A stretch of DNA of 64,000 nt from assembly GCF_036227485.1 (NCBI RefSeq), contig NZ_CP109479.1, forward strand, positions 9,920,001 through 9,984,000, in the 5' to 3' direction. The notes beneath the pieces are model-generated. The model searched no databases and had not been told where the DNA came from. It saw only the letters and a list, made by a program, of their open reading frames with translations. Positions 1 through 7,929 of the stretch are shown piece after piece; position 1 is the first letter of the stretch, and each line of letters begins with the position of its first letter. The position numbers and the translations under genes were made by a program. This stretch comes from Streptomyces sp. NBC_01451. Lineage in GTDB: Bacteria > Actinomycetota > Actinomycetes > Streptomycetales > Streptomycetaceae.

Positions 1-812
1 GGACGGCAGAGGACAGCATCGGCCGTCGTACGTCGGCCCGCTTCGACTGGTCGCCCATGACGCGGCTGCTGCCCTGCCCGGAGATCCCCGGCCTGTTCGC
101 CACCATCCGTCCGACGGGGTCCGGCGAGTCACATCAGGAGCGGCAGAACGCCGATGTCTACGCGGACGTCTGGCGCAGGCACAGCGGCCGGTTCCCCTTC
201 TGTCACACGTCGATTCTCCCGGACCTGCGCGCGGAACTCGGCGCGGCGGCCCGCGTGGAGGGCGCACGGCTCACCTTCGCCGAGGCCACCGCGAGGGACC
301 GTCTCCTTCGACTGACCGCCGAGGCCGCGCAGCGCGACCGTCTCGACGTCGGCCGCGCGACGGAGGGCCGGCGGTGGGCGCACCACGCCCTGGGCCCGGC
401 GTGAGATGTGGGCGGCGTGACATGGACGGCGCTCGGTCCGCAGGACGCTCGCGAACACCTCCCTGCGCGTGATTTCACCGCAAGGCGCCATCCCGAGCGG
501 CTCGTGGCCCAGTCCTCCGAGAAGGACCCGGCCATCGCCGTGCCGGCCACCCGGCACGGCCGCCGTACCGACTGGCTGCACGCCGGGCAGGCGCTCCAGC
601 ACGTCTGGCTCCTCGCCACGGCCCATGGTCCGCGGATGTCTCCGCTGCATCAGGCGCTGGAGCGGCCCGACCTGCGCGAGTTCCTGAGCCCCGGGCCCGA
701 CCGGACCGGTCGCATGCATCTGCTCATGCGTCTGGGACATGGTCCGGAAGGCGCCGTCACCCCTGGGAGTACCCCGGGGCACGTGTTCGGTGAGGGGCGG
801 CCGAATGGGTAG
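1..812 (+). pseudogene. Broken Acg-family nitroreductase (5' end outside window)
   Basis: Two stretches in one reading frame resemble the Acg (Rv2032-like) nitroreductase family. The first (to 404) holds the 'WRRHSGRFPF' and 'LRAELGAAARVEGA' region. The second (from about 408) holds the C-terminal block with 'TDWLHAGQALQHVWLLATAHG' and the 'RLGHGPEGAV' end. A TGA at 402-404 separates them, and the usual end of the family is replaced by unrelated sequence after about residue 'VTP'. Acg proteins are about 330 residues, so sequence is missing in the middle as well. Acg genes belong to DosR-type regulons, which fits the neighbours. Identification is from remembered family sequence, not a search. 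Confidence 0.65.
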
Positions 813-1262
813 GCCGGGTCAGCCCGTCGTCCTTGTACGCGTCGGCCCCTGGAAAAGGCGAGGGTGCACTTCGAAGGCGCCGGACAGACCGGCACAGTCG
901 ATCTCGCCGCGTGGATCCAGGACGGTCGCCCCGCAGACGGGTTGTTCCGTGCGGCGCGGTACGGACCTGTTGTGGGTCTTGGACATGGTGAGAGAAAGGC
1001 ATGTTCGGCCATGCGAGCGGAAGGGCCGGTCGGCCCCTGTCGCCCCGGCCCGAACGGCGTCTCTGGGTGCGCTCGTGCCCGTGCGACGACCCCCAATGGC
1101 CTGGCGGTGGGTACTGACCGGCCCAAGCGGGTCCCACGGGCGCGGGACAAGCTGAGACTGCGCGGAAGTCCCGGCGTCGGTCGCGCGACGCTCGGCGTGA
1201 CCGACTGTCGCCGAACCGCCGGGGCCCGAGACTCGCAGGAGAACACCAGGGAGAGGTTCGTC
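813..1262. other. Intergenic region with regulatory sites
   Basis: No intact gene is visible. On the minus strand around 985-820 a short stretch contains 'ATVLDPRGEIDCAGLS', which faintly resembles the start of an anti-sigma-factor antagonist (STAS) domain; it is too short to call. The main content is the tandem operator-like pair at 1023-1060 and a long untranslated leader (about 200 bases) before the dehydrogenase start. Confidence 0.4.
1023..1060 (+). promoter_or_regulatory. Tandem DevR/OsdR-like boxes upstream of the alcohol dehydrogenase
   Basis: GGGCCGGTCGGCCC lies at 1023-1036, an exact GGGCC-N4-GGCCC palindrome. A weaker copy (core CCGAACGG) is at 1050-1057. Centres are 24 bp apart. 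DevR boxes of M. tuberculosis have the same 5-4-5 architecture. Confidence 0.6.
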
Positions 1263-2330
1263 ATGAAGGGCTTCGTCTTCCACGGTCCCGGTCAGTCTGC
1301 CTGGGAGGAGGTCCCGGATCCCGGCATCAAGGAGCCCACCGACGCGATCGTGCGGGTGGACACTGCCACCATCTGCGGGACGGACCTGCACATCCTCAAG
1401 GGCGATGTGCCCGAGGTGCGCCCAGGCACGGTGCTCGGGCACGAGGCGGTCGGCGAGATCGTCGAGGCGGGCAGCGACGTACGTACCGTGCGGCCCGGGG
1501 ACCGCGTCCTGGTCTCCTGCATCAGCGCCTGCGGGCGGTGCCGCTACTGCCGGGAGAGCGTGTACGGGCAGTGCCGGGGCGGCGGGGGCTGGATCCTCGG
1601 CCACCTGATCGACGGCACCCAGGCCGAGTACGTCCGTGTCCCCTACGCGGACCTGTCCGTGTACGCCCTGCCCAGCGCGGTGGACAGCAAGGACGCCGTC
1701 CTGCTGGCCGACATCTTCCCCACCTCCTACGAGGTCGGGGTGCTCAATGGGCGGGTGCGGCCCGGGGACACCGTCGCCGTCGTCGGCGCCGGTCCCATCG
1801 GACTGGCGGCGATCGCCACGGCCCGGCTGTTCTCGCCCGAGCGGATCGTCGCCGTCGACCTGGCCGCCTCCCGGCTGGAGGCGGCCAGGCGGCTCGGCGC
1901 CGATGCAGTGGCCGATGCCCGTGAACACCCGGAGCAGCTGATCGCCGACCTCACGGACGGACTCGGCGCGGACGTCGTCATCGAGGCGGTGGGCGTGCCG
2001 GAGACCTTCGAACTGTGCACGCGCATGGTGCGCCCCGGAGGACACGTGGCCAACGTGGGCGTGCACGGCAAGCCCGCCACTCTGCACCTCGAAGACCTGT
2101 GGATCAAGAACGTGACCATCACCACCGGACTCGTCGACACCTACTCGACGCCCACCCTGCTGCGGATGACGGCGGCCGGCCGGCTGCCCACCGCGGAGAT
2201 GGTCACCCACACCTTCCCGCTCGACCGCATGGAGGAGGCCTACGACGTCTTCTCCCGGGCCGCCGACACCGGCGCGCTCAAGGTGGTGCTCGGCGGGCCG
2301 CAGCACGAGGTCGCCGTCCGTGCGACCTGA
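1263..2330 (+). CDS. Zinc-dependent alcohol dehydrogenase (MDR family)
   Basis: A 355-residue medium-chain dehydrogenase predicted to oxidise an alcohol or reduce an aldehyde with NAD(P). The catalytic zinc site is seen as Cys38 in 'CGTD' and His60-Glu61 in 'GHE'. The structural zinc site is the four-cysteine 'CGRCRYCRESVYGQC' segment at about 90-105. The Rossmann motif 'GAGPIGLAA' is near residue 177. The ATG at 1263 is chosen because GGGAGAGG lies just upstream and the MDR N-terminus begins there; the longer open frame upstream is not coding. It is followed after 19 bases by the XRE-PPOX gene, so the two are probably co-transcribed from the operator pair at 1023-1060. Alcohol dehydrogenases of this type occur in OsdR/DevR-like regulons. 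Confidence 0.93.
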   Translation: MKGFVFHGPGQSAWEEVPDPGIKEPTDAIVRVDTATICGTDLHILKGDVPEVRPGTVLGHEAVGEIVEAGSDVRTVRPGDRVLVSCISACGRCRYCRESVYGQCRGGGGWILGHLIDGTQAEYVRVPYADLSVYALPSAVDSKDAVLLADIFPTSYEVGVLNGRVRPGDTVAVVGAGPIGLAAIATARLFSPERIVAVDLAASRLEAARRLGADAVADAREHPEQLIADLTDGLGADVVIEAVGVPETFELCTRMVRPGGHVANVGVHGKPATLHLEDLWIKNVTITTGLVDTYSTPTLLRMTAAGRLPTAEMVTHTFPLDRMEEAYDVFSRAADTGALKVVLGGPQHEVAVRAT

Positions 2331-2349
2331 CGAGAGGAAGTGGCGGGCC

Positions 2350-3024
2350 ATGGACGAACAGGTGAAACCGGGCGCGGTGAAGGGATCCCCGACGAGTGAT
2401 CTCGGACGTCGCCTCACCCGACGACGCGAGGAACTCGGCCTGTCCCGAAGGGAGGCGGCCGAACGGGCGGGCATGGCACCCGGCTACCTCCAGTACCTGG
2501 AGGAACAGCCCGCCACCGCACCGGGCATGAGCGCCCTCCTCAGGCTGGCCGGGGCCCTGCGTACCACCGTGCGGGACCTCACCGGCAGCACCTTGGATCT
2601 TCCGCCGGGCGCCGGGCGGGCGAGCCCGCACCCCCAGTTCACGGAGCTGAGCAAACAGGAGTGCCGCGCCCTGCTCGCCACGCACGGCGTGGGCAGGGTC
2701 GCGGTGCCCACCGTGTCGGGGCCCGTCGTCGTCCCCGTCAACTACAGCGTGGTCGAGGGCGCGATCGTCTTCCGTACCGCGGACGGCACCACGCCCGCGC
2801 AGGCGGCCGGCTGCCAGGTCGCCTTCGAGGTCGACCGCATCGACGAGGCGTTCAGCCAGGGCTGGAGCGTTCTGGTGCGCGGCCACGCGCGGACCGTGAC
2901 GGCTCCGGACGATGTACGGCACCTCACGGAGCGCGCGTACAGCCTGCCGTGGGCCGGCGGCGAGCGCGACGTGTGGGTGCGCATCGATCCGCTCGCGCTC
3001 ACCGGGCGCAGGATCACGGTGTGA
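2350..3024 (+). CDS. XRE helix-turn-helix fused to PPOX-like flavin-binding domain
   Basis: A 224-residue protein with two parts. Residues about 15-75 form a lambda-repressor-like HTH ('RRLTRRREELGLSRREAAER'). Residues about 95-224 form a pyridoxamine-5'-phosphate-oxidase-like split barrel, with 'LLATHGVGRVAV', 'VPVNYSVVEG', 'FEVDRIDEAFSQGWSVLVRG' and a terminal 'RIDPLALTGRRI'. Such split barrels bind FMN, F420 or haem; which one applies here cannot be read from the sequence. The fusion suggests a flavin- or redox-responsive regulator, which is inference. ATG 2350 is preferred; an overlapping GTG at 2320 would give an operon-style start but has no Shine-Dalgarno. It sits 19 bases after the dehydrogenase. 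Confidence 0.88.
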   Translation: MDEQVKPGAVKGSPTSDLGRRLTRRREELGLSRREAAERAGMAPGYLQYLEEQPATAPGMSALLRLAGALRTTVRDLTGSTLDLPPGAGRASPHPQFTELSKQECRALLATHGVGRVAVPTVSGPVVVPVNYSVVEGAIVFRTADGTTPAQAAGCQVAFEVDRIDEAFSQGWSVLVRGHARTVTAPDDVRHLTERAYSLPWAGGERDVWVRIDPLALTGRRITV

Positions 3025-3045
3025 CGGCGGACGCGCCCGCTGTAC

Positions 3046-3482
3046 GCCGACGACGGATCCGGAGAACTCGAACGGCGGGAGTGCCTGCGGTTGCCGGCGA
3101 AGGTGCCCGTCGGCCGCATCGTCCACACATGTGGGGCCCTGTCCGGGGTTCCGCCCGTCAACTTCGCTCCGGACCATGACGGTTCGGTGCTGCCGCGCAC
3201 CTCGGCGGCCTCGGAGCCGGTGCGGCGATCGACGGAACGGTGGTCGCCTTCGAGGCCGACGAGGCCGATGCTGCCACCCACTCCGGCTGGAGTGCCGTAG
3301 TCACCTGCGAGGCGATGGTGATGACCGACCTCGCCGAGCGGGAGCGCCTGGCACGGACCGGCCCGCGCCCCTGGGCGCCATCGCCCGAGGAGGAGTTCGT
3401 CCGTATCGAGCCCGGGCTGGTGACCGGCCGGGAGCCGGTCGGTGGGCGCAGCACCCTGTACGGCGTGACTCCGGAACTTTGA
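3046..3482 (+). pseudogene. Frameshifted PPOX-family flavoprotein
   Basis: The first half (about 3060-3225) reads 'ECLRLPAKVPVGRIVHTCGA' and 'PVNFAPDHDGSVL'. The second half, in another frame from about 3240, reads 'VVAFEADEADAATHSGWSAV' and ends 'FVRIEPGLVTGREPVGG'. Together they make a PPOX-like protein of about 140 residues broken by a frameshift near 3225-3240. No convincing start codon precedes the first half. It is a decayed tandem copy of the PPOX domain encoded just upstream. Confidence 0.7.
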
Positions 3483-3500
3483 CGGGCCGTCACCGGCATG

Positions 3501-3537
3501 GAGCCGAACGGGTCCGCCGCAAGGGGCCGTTCGGCGT
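3501..3537 (+). promoter_or_regulatory. Tandem DevR/OsdR-like boxes upstream of USP
   Basis: GAGCCGAACGGGTC at 3501-3514 and GGGCCGTTCGGCGT at 3524-3537 share the core CCGAACGG in opposite orientation. Centres are 23 bp apart, and the downstream box ends 94 bases before the USP start. Confidence 0.6.
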
Positions 3538-3631
3538 CGCGACGGGACCTGGCGGGCCCTGCCCCGAGCGTCCGTGGACGGTGAGCGTGGACTGCGAAGC
3601 CGCCGCGAACACCCGAAGGGAAGCAGGCGCC

Positions 3632-4462
3632 ATGACTCCCCAACACGTGGTCATAGGAATGGACGGTTCGCTGCTCGCCGTTCGGGCGTTGGACTGGGCC
3701 GCCGGCGAGGCGGTGCGCCGTGGAGTCGGCCTGCGCGTCGTGTACGCCGTGGTGGACCGGGACGAGGCCGGACCCGTACTGAGTGCCGCGGCGTCACGGG
3801 TGAGCGGGCGGCACCCCGGTCTGCCGGTCGTGACAGCGGTGGCGGAGGACGGCACCGTACAGGCGCTGGTACGTGAGAGCGGGCATGCGGCCCTGACCGT
3901 TGTGGGCACGCGCGGCCTCGGCGGACTCACCGGCCTGCTGTTCGGCTCGGTGACCCCGCGACTGGCCGCGCGGGCGCGGGGCCCGTTGCTGGTCGTACGC
4001 GGGGACCATCCGTGCGACGGGGGCCGGGATGTGCTGCTCGGCCTGGAGAGCGACGCGGACGTGGATGCGGCCGTCTACGCCTTCCAGGAAGCCGAGCGGC
4101 GCGGTGTCCGGCTGCGTGTCCTGCACTCCTTGAACCACCGGCAGGTGCCCCCCGAACTGCCGTCGCTGGTGCCCGTGACGAGCCCGGGACAGGAGCGACT
4201 CGCCCGGAACGACCGGGCCGAGGAGGCCGTACCGCGGTTCGCTCTGACCCGGCTGCGGGAACAGCACCCTGGCGTGGACGTCGAGACCCGCACGTTCCGC
4301 GCCGGTGCGGCGCATTCGCTGCTGCAAGCCACGCAGGAGGCCGCGGTCGTGGTCATCGGTGCGCACGGGCGCGGCGGGCCGGGAGCGGGGTTGGGACCGG
4401 TCGCGCACACCCTGTTGCGCCGGTCCCACTGCCCTGTGGTCGTCGTGCCCGGCGGCGGATGA
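3632..4462 (+). CDS. Universal stress protein, two tandem USP domains
   Basis: A 276-residue cytoplasmic protein with two UspA-type domains. The first is about 1-140: 'VVIGMDGS' start, then the ATP-loop 'GTRGLGGLTGLLFGSV'. The second is about 150-276, ending 'VIGAHGRGGPGAGLG ... CPVVVVPG'. The first loop matches the G-x2-G-x9-G(S/T) nucleotide-binding pattern, while the second lacks the terminal Gly-Ser. ATG 3632 is chosen because it begins the domain; 'AAGGGAAG' lies upstream. Tandem USPs are hallmark members of DosR-type regulons. It appears monocistronic behind the operator pair at 3501-3537. Confidence 0.93.
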   Translation: MTPQHVVIGMDGSLLAVRALDWAAGEAVRRGVGLRVVYAVVDRDEAGPVLSAAASRVSGRHPGLPVVTAVAEDGTVQALVRESGHAALTVVGTRGLGGLTGLLFGSVTPRLAARARGPLLVVRGDHPCDGGRDVLLGLESDADVDAAVYAFQEAERRGVRLRVLHSLNHRQVPPELPSLVPVTSPGQERLARNDRAEEAVPRFALTRLREQHPGVDVETRTFRAGAAHSLLQATQEAAVVVIGAHGRGGPGAGLGPVAHTLLRRSHCPVVVVPGGG

Positions 4463-5114
4463 CCGGGCGGCAACCACCTCGCCGGATGTGGAGCGCGTGG
4501 TGGTGACGCGGACGGCGATGCCGGTGCGGCCGGGGCCGGACCTTTGGTGCCCGTCCCGGCACCGGCCGCGCACCTCCCGGCAGCAGATGCCGCACTTCAT
4601 CGCGCGACCGGTAGGCGCCGGCTTCGGCTTGGCGGCCCTGCGCTCCGAGGAGGCGGACGGCCGAGGCCGGCAGCGCTGCCGTGGCCCGCGGCTGCCGTGT
4701 TCCGACGCGCCGTTCATGGCGGTGCACAAGCCGTCTCTGCAGCAGTGCTCCGAAGGTGCCGTGCCTCGGTCGGCCTTCATGCCAACGGGTGGCCGACGCC
4801 ATCCGGACCATCACCCAGGTCGTCGTCGGAGGCTTCGGCACCGGCGACAGCGCCCCGTCCGAGTCGGTGCGGGCGGGGCGTCCCCCAGGTGCGGCCGGTG
4901 TCCGCGGAGGACGTGGCGATCCATCCGACGTACGCACTCAGTCAATGAACGCGCTTCTGGCCGAGGCCACATCGCGTACACCCCGCTGAAGGAGACGGAC
5001 GACAGGGTCATGCCCGCTCGGAGACCATCGGGACCTCGGACAGGGCCACCCGGCCCATGCGCACGCCGGCGCCTTGACCCACGCTGATGTCATGGGCCCG
5101 ACGGCCCGGCAGGC
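4463..5114. other. Intergenic stretch without a recognisable gene
   Basis: About 650 bases in which open frames on both strands show no family I can name. A segment near 4790-4830 in one plus frame ('AIRTITQVVVGGFGTGD') looks protein-like and may be a gene remnant. The last 85 bases carry GGNCC-N4-GGNCC matches listed separately. Confidence 0.35.
5030..5107 (+). promoter_or_regulatory. Possible DevR/OsdR-like boxes before the CBS-BON gene
   Basis: GGGCCACCCGGCCC (5043-5056) and GGGCCCGACGGCCC (5094-5107) are exact 5-4-5 matches, but their centres are 51 bp apart. The second ends only 7 bases before the ATG at 5115. A weaker match starts at 5030. If they are functional, the true start may differ or the upstream part of the gene has been lost. 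Confidence 0.35.
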
Positions 5115-5564
5115 ATGGAGGACGTCATGCACGGCACCGTCCACGCGGACGCGACCCTCGCCCAGGCCGCGCGCATCATGGCCAGGAGCTGGGTCAAGCG
5201 GCTTCCGGTCGTCGACGATCAAGAGGTGCACCAGGGCATCGTCAGCCGGCCCGACCTGCTCGATGTGTTCTCGCGGGACGACGAGGACATCGCCGACGGA
5301 GTACGTCGAGCATTCGTCGAGCAGCTGTTCCCCGCCCCCGTCGTGCCGATCCGGGTGGAAGTCCGCGATGGAGTCGTCACGCTTACGGGCCGTATCCGTG
5401 ACACCACGTTCGTGCCCGTCGCAGCCCGCCTCGTGCGGGCTGTCGCGGGCGTGGTGGACGTCGACTGCGCGCCGCCGGGACCGCGCAGGCATCCGGATCT
5501 CGACCCGGATCTCCCGGACGACGACGAGACCCGACGGACTTCCGAAGCCGGAAGCACGTCCTGA
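5115..5564 (+). CDS. CBS-BON domain protein, N-terminally short
   Basis: A 149-residue protein. Residues 1-55 correspond to one CBS motif ('MEDVMHGTVHADATLAQAAR', 'WVKRLPVVDDQEVHQGIVSR'). Residues about 75-120 are a BON domain ('PIRVEVRDGVVTLTGRIRD'). The complete paralogue on the minus strand at 8841-9575 has two CBS motifs (244 residues), so this copy lacks the first one and may be truncated. CBS pairs normally bind adenosine nucleotides; a single motif would need to dimerise. The Rv1733c-like gene starts 21 bases downstream, implying an operon. Confidence 0.75.
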   Translation: MEDVMHGTVHADATLAQAARIMARSWVKRLPVVDDQEVHQGIVSRPDLLDVFSRDDEDIADGVRRAFVEQLFPAPVVPIRVEVRDGVVTLTGRIRDTTFVPVAARLVRAVAGVVDVDCAPPGPRRHPDLDPDLPDDDETRRTSEAGSTS

Positions 5565-5585
5565 GGCAGGAGGAGGTGTCGACCG

Positions 5586-6173
5586 ATGGCGACGACGTCT
5601 CGTACGAAAGTCACCAGGGCGTGGCTGTGGCGCTGGCACCGAAGTCCGCTTCGGCGTGCCAGCGATCGTGCTGAGGCCTGGATCGTGCTCGTCACCTGGC
5701 TTCTCGCGCTGCTGGGCGCCGTACTCGCGGGCGTCGAGACAGCCGCCGCGATGGAGCGGGGCATGGCCGAGAACCGCGCACAGGCACGTGCCGTATCGGC
5801 GGTGCTCACGGACAACGCGGCGGAGTCCGACACGGAGACCGACCTCGGTACGGTGTGGGTGAAGGTGCGCTGGACCGATGCGAACGGCGGCGCGCACACC
5901 GACCGGACGAAGGTTGACGCCGACGCCGTGGCGGGCAGCAAGGTCACGGTGTGGGTGAACCGCGAGAACGAGCTGGTGTCCAAGCCGGCCGCCCGGAGCG
6001 AGGCGAGGCTCCAGGCGGCCGTGGGAGGCATGCTGGTGGCGCTCGGCGCGGGAGCCGGAGTGCTGGTCGTGGGCCGCCTTCCGCGCGCGTTCCTGGAGCG
6101 GCGGCGCCTGGTCGAGTGGGGCGAGGAGTGGGAGCGGGTCGGTCCCAGGTGGAGGAAGCGGATGCTCGGCTGA
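5586..6173 (+). CDS. Rv1733c-like membrane protein
   Basis: A 195-residue protein with the layout of the Rv1733c family: a basic cytoplasmic N-terminus ('RRASDRAEAWIVLVTWLLAL'), a TM helix at about 33-52, an extracytoplasmic domain of about 90 residues ('VWVKVRWTDANGGAHTDRTK'), and a second TM helix at about 143-163 followed by a basic tail. The start at 5586 has AGGAGGAGG upstream. Rv1733c is a DosR-regulon member in M. tuberculosis of unknown biochemical role, and this context agrees. It is encoded 21 bases after the CBS-BON gene. Confidence 0.85.
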   Translation: MATTSRTKVTRAWLWRWHRSPLRRASDRAEAWIVLVTWLLALLGAVLAGVETAAAMERGMAENRAQARAVSAVLTDNAAESDTETDLGTVWVKVRWTDANGGAHTDRTKVDADAVAGSKVTVWVNRENELVSKPAARSEARLQAAVGGMLVALGAGAGVLVVGRLPRAFLERRRLVEWGEEWERVGPRWRKRMLG

Positions 6174-6176
6174 CAG

Positions 6177-6211
6177 TGGCCGACCGGCTCCTGTGCAGGA
6201 CCGGTCGGCCC
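6177..6211 (+). promoter_or_regulatory. Tandem DevR/OsdR-like boxes upstream of hsp20
   Basis: TGGCCGACCGGCTC (6177-6190) and GGACCGGTCGGCCC (6198-6211) have centres 21 bp apart. The second ends 64 bases before the Hsp20 ATG. This is one of the clearest pairs in the window. Confidence 0.65.
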
Positions 6212-6275
6212 ACGCCTGTCCGGCCGCCGCGCGGCACGCTGGAGGCGAGAAAGCAACAAAGCGGAGGAGGGCGAC

Positions 6276-6686
6276 ATGACTGGCGTGATCGAACGGCTGC
6301 CGGACTGGCCGACGTTGCCCGATCTGTTGGGCTGGCTCCCGGGTGCGCACACGGTCCCGGGGCTGCACGGCATACGCGTCGAGGAACACCTGGCGGAGGG
6401 GACTTACGTGCTGCGGGCCGAGCTTCCGGGCATCGACCCCGCCAAGGACGTCGAGATCACCGTCGATGAGGGTGTGCTGACGCTGCGCGCCGAGCGTGGT
6501 GAGGAGACCGAGGAGAAGCACCGTACGGAATTCCGCTACGGCACCTTCGCCCGCTCCGTCCGGCTGCCCGCGGGCGCGAAAGGGGACGAGGCGACCGCCG
6601 AGTACAAGGACGGCGTCCTGACCATCACGGTCCCGGTCCCGGAGGAGAAGGCAGGGACCAGGACCATCCCGGTGCGGCACGGCTGA
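6276..6686 (+). CDS. Hsp20 / alpha-crystallin small heat-shock protein
   Basis: A 136-residue small heat-shock protein. The alpha-crystallin domain spans about 28-125, with 'YVLRAELPGIDPAKDVEITV', 'DEGVLTLRAER', 'SVRLPAGAKGDEATAEYKDG' and the 'GVLTITVPVPE' strand; a short basic tail follows. The start has GGAGGAGG eight bases upstream. It acts as an ATP-independent holdase in the cytoplasm. HspX/Acr is the best-known DosR target, which matches the operator pair immediately upstream. A hairpin at 6700-6733 probably ends the transcript. Confidence 0.96.
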   Translation: MTGVIERLPDWPTLPDLLGWLPGAHTVPGLHGIRVEEHLAEGTYVLRAELPGIDPAKDVEITVDEGVLTLRAERGEETEEKHRTEFRYGTFARSVRLPAGAKGDEATAEYKDGVLTITVPVPEEKAGTRTIPVRHG

Positions 6687-6699
6687 ACTGCCGCACCCC

Positions 6700-6733
6700 G
6701 TGCGCGGCCGGTGCACCCCGGCCGGCCGCGCAC
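6700..6733 (+). terminator. Hairpin terminator after hsp20
   Basis: GTGCGCGGCCGG at 6700-6711 pairs with CCGGCCGCGCAC at 6722-6733 (12-bp stem, 10-base loop), 14 bases after the hsp20 stop. There is no strong T-run, which is usual in Streptomyces. Confidence 0.6.
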
Positions 6734-6813
6734 CTTCACGTTCACCGCCCGCCGTCGTACCGCGCTCGGGCGATCACGTGCTCGTCTGGCAAGGGTGGGA
6801 CAGGGGCCGCGTC

Positions 6814-6909
6814 TCAGTAGGGGAGGGGTCGTCCGGAAGGCGTCCTGAGGTCGGGGGGCGCGGGTTCCCGCGGTGTCCGGGGGCGCCTGGTCACCTGTAT
6901 CCGCTTCAT
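6814..6909 (-). CDS. Small basic peptide, 31 residues
   Basis: A 31-codon frame starts at ATG 6909 and ends with TGA at 6814. Its peptide (MKRIQVTRRPRTPREP... to ...SGRPLPY) is rich in Pro and Arg with no TM segment. The case for translation is an AGGAGG eight bases before the ATG and the operator-like pair at 7004-7037, about 95-130 bases upstream. I do not recognise the family. It is too short for codon statistics to decide. Confidence 0.4.
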   Translation of the reverse strand: MKRIQVTRRPRTPREPAPPDLRTPSGRPLPY

Positions 6910-7003
6910 GGTCGTCGCCTCCTGGACGGTGCTCCGCAGTTCTGCCGGTCGCGCCGGCTCCCTGGGACACACAGCCTCCTCCGTGGTCGGTGGTGCGGCC
7001 ATG

Positions 7004-7037
7004 AGGCGACAGGCCCCAGCTGTGGGCCGGACGGCCC
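7004..7037. promoter_or_regulatory. DevR/OsdR-like boxes between divergent small genes
   Basis: GGGCCGGACGGCCC at 7024-7037 is an exact match. A degraded copy AGGCGACAGGCCCC lies at 7004-7017, 20 bp away centre to centre. It could serve the minus-strand 31-residue ORF, the plus-strand gene at 7173, or both. Confidence 0.5.
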
Positions 7038-7172
7038 CGGTGCCACTCCGCACCATTTGTTCAAGAGCCGTTCAGCACCCCCGCTCGGCCCGGTCGGCTC
7101 ATGCGCCACGGCCGACGTCGGAGGTGGCTGGCGCTGAGGAGTACGACTCCGACCCGAAGGGGAGCGAGAACA

Positions 7173-7364
7173 GTGGGTACGAGTCTGACACCGGAGTTCT
7201 GGGAGCGGTTCGCCGTCCTGCTCGTCGCGGCCATGGGCGTGACTCTCATCCTGACCGTAGCCTTCGACGCGCTGGCCGTCCGCCTACTGAGCCGTCGTGT
7301 GCACAAGCCGTCGACGCCGTACTTGCCCGAGCCCGTCGCGCACCGGCCCCCCGTCCACAGGTGA
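7173..7364 (+). CDS. Small single-pass membrane protein
   Basis: A 63-residue protein starting at GTG 7173 with GGGGAG upstream. Residues about 11-36 ('FAVLLVAAMGVTLILTVAFD') form one TM helix, followed by a basic, proline-rich tail. The family is not recognised. The in-frame upstream extension to 7101 has no Shine-Dalgarno and lies too close to the operator. It is probably part of the stress regulon from its position. Confidence 0.6.
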   Translation: MGTSLTPEFWERFAVLLVAAMGVTLILTVAFDALAVRLLSRRVHKPSTPYLPEPVAHRPPVHR

Positions 7365-7409
7365 AGGGATTCGGCGACGGGGAACCGCCGGACGGAGATC
7401 GTGCAGGCC

Positions 7410-7870
7410 CTACCGGATCGACGTCGGGCACCGCGGCCACAAGGACTGTCGCGTGCCTCGGACACTCACGGCCGACCGGGCCGATCGCGGGGCGCTCACC
7501 CTGTCCGTGCGCGGTACGACCCAGTACGAGCATGGAGGCCTCGGCGCCGCCGCCCAGCAGCACTCGCGAGGGCGGGCCCTCCTTGACGAGGGCGTGTGCG
7601 GCGCTGTCGATCCGTGCGTCGAAGACGTCGCGCAGCGTCCCGGCGAGCAGCCGCCCCGTCCCGCTCTCGGGCGGCCGTCGGCCGCGCAGATGCGGGAGGG
7701 TAGAGGGGGTGAGGCCGGGCCCGGCCGGTTCCCAGGCGTGCACCGCGACGACCTCGGCGAGCAGAGCGGGCAAGCAGGGCATGGGCCGGCCCGGTGGCCC
7801 GGCGCAGTGCGTCCCTGGACGCCTCGGATCCGTCGACGCCCACCACGATGTTCCGGACCGGCGGCGACTT
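7410..7870 (-). pseudogene. Decayed single-domain universal stress protein
   Basis: Reading the minus strand from about 7870, 'IVVGVDGSEASRDALRRATG' is the start of a USP. A frameshift near 7780 then moves to a frame holding 'LLAEVVAVHAWEPAG', 'AEASMLVLGRTAHGQGE' and a final 'HATVLVAAVPDVDPVG'. The nucleotide-binding loop is degenerate. The order of motifs is that of a one-domain USP of about 150 residues. Confidence 0.65.
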
Positions 7871-7929
7871 CGGTCACGACAGTGCCTACCTGACGGCGGT
7901 TCAGCACAGCCATGCGGGCCAAGCGTTCG

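Noticed and set aside
819..2474. A 551-residue minus-strand open frame opposite the alcohol dehydrogenase.
   Set aside because: It is the antisense shadow of a clear MDR dehydrogenase; the amino-acid composition is the Arg/Gly/His-rich pattern typical of shadows in GC-rich DNA.
7470..7490. GGGCCGATCG-like sequence inside the minus-strand USP pseudogene that resembles an operator half.
   Set aside because: It lies in former coding sequence, has no partner site at the regulon spacing, and precedes no gene.
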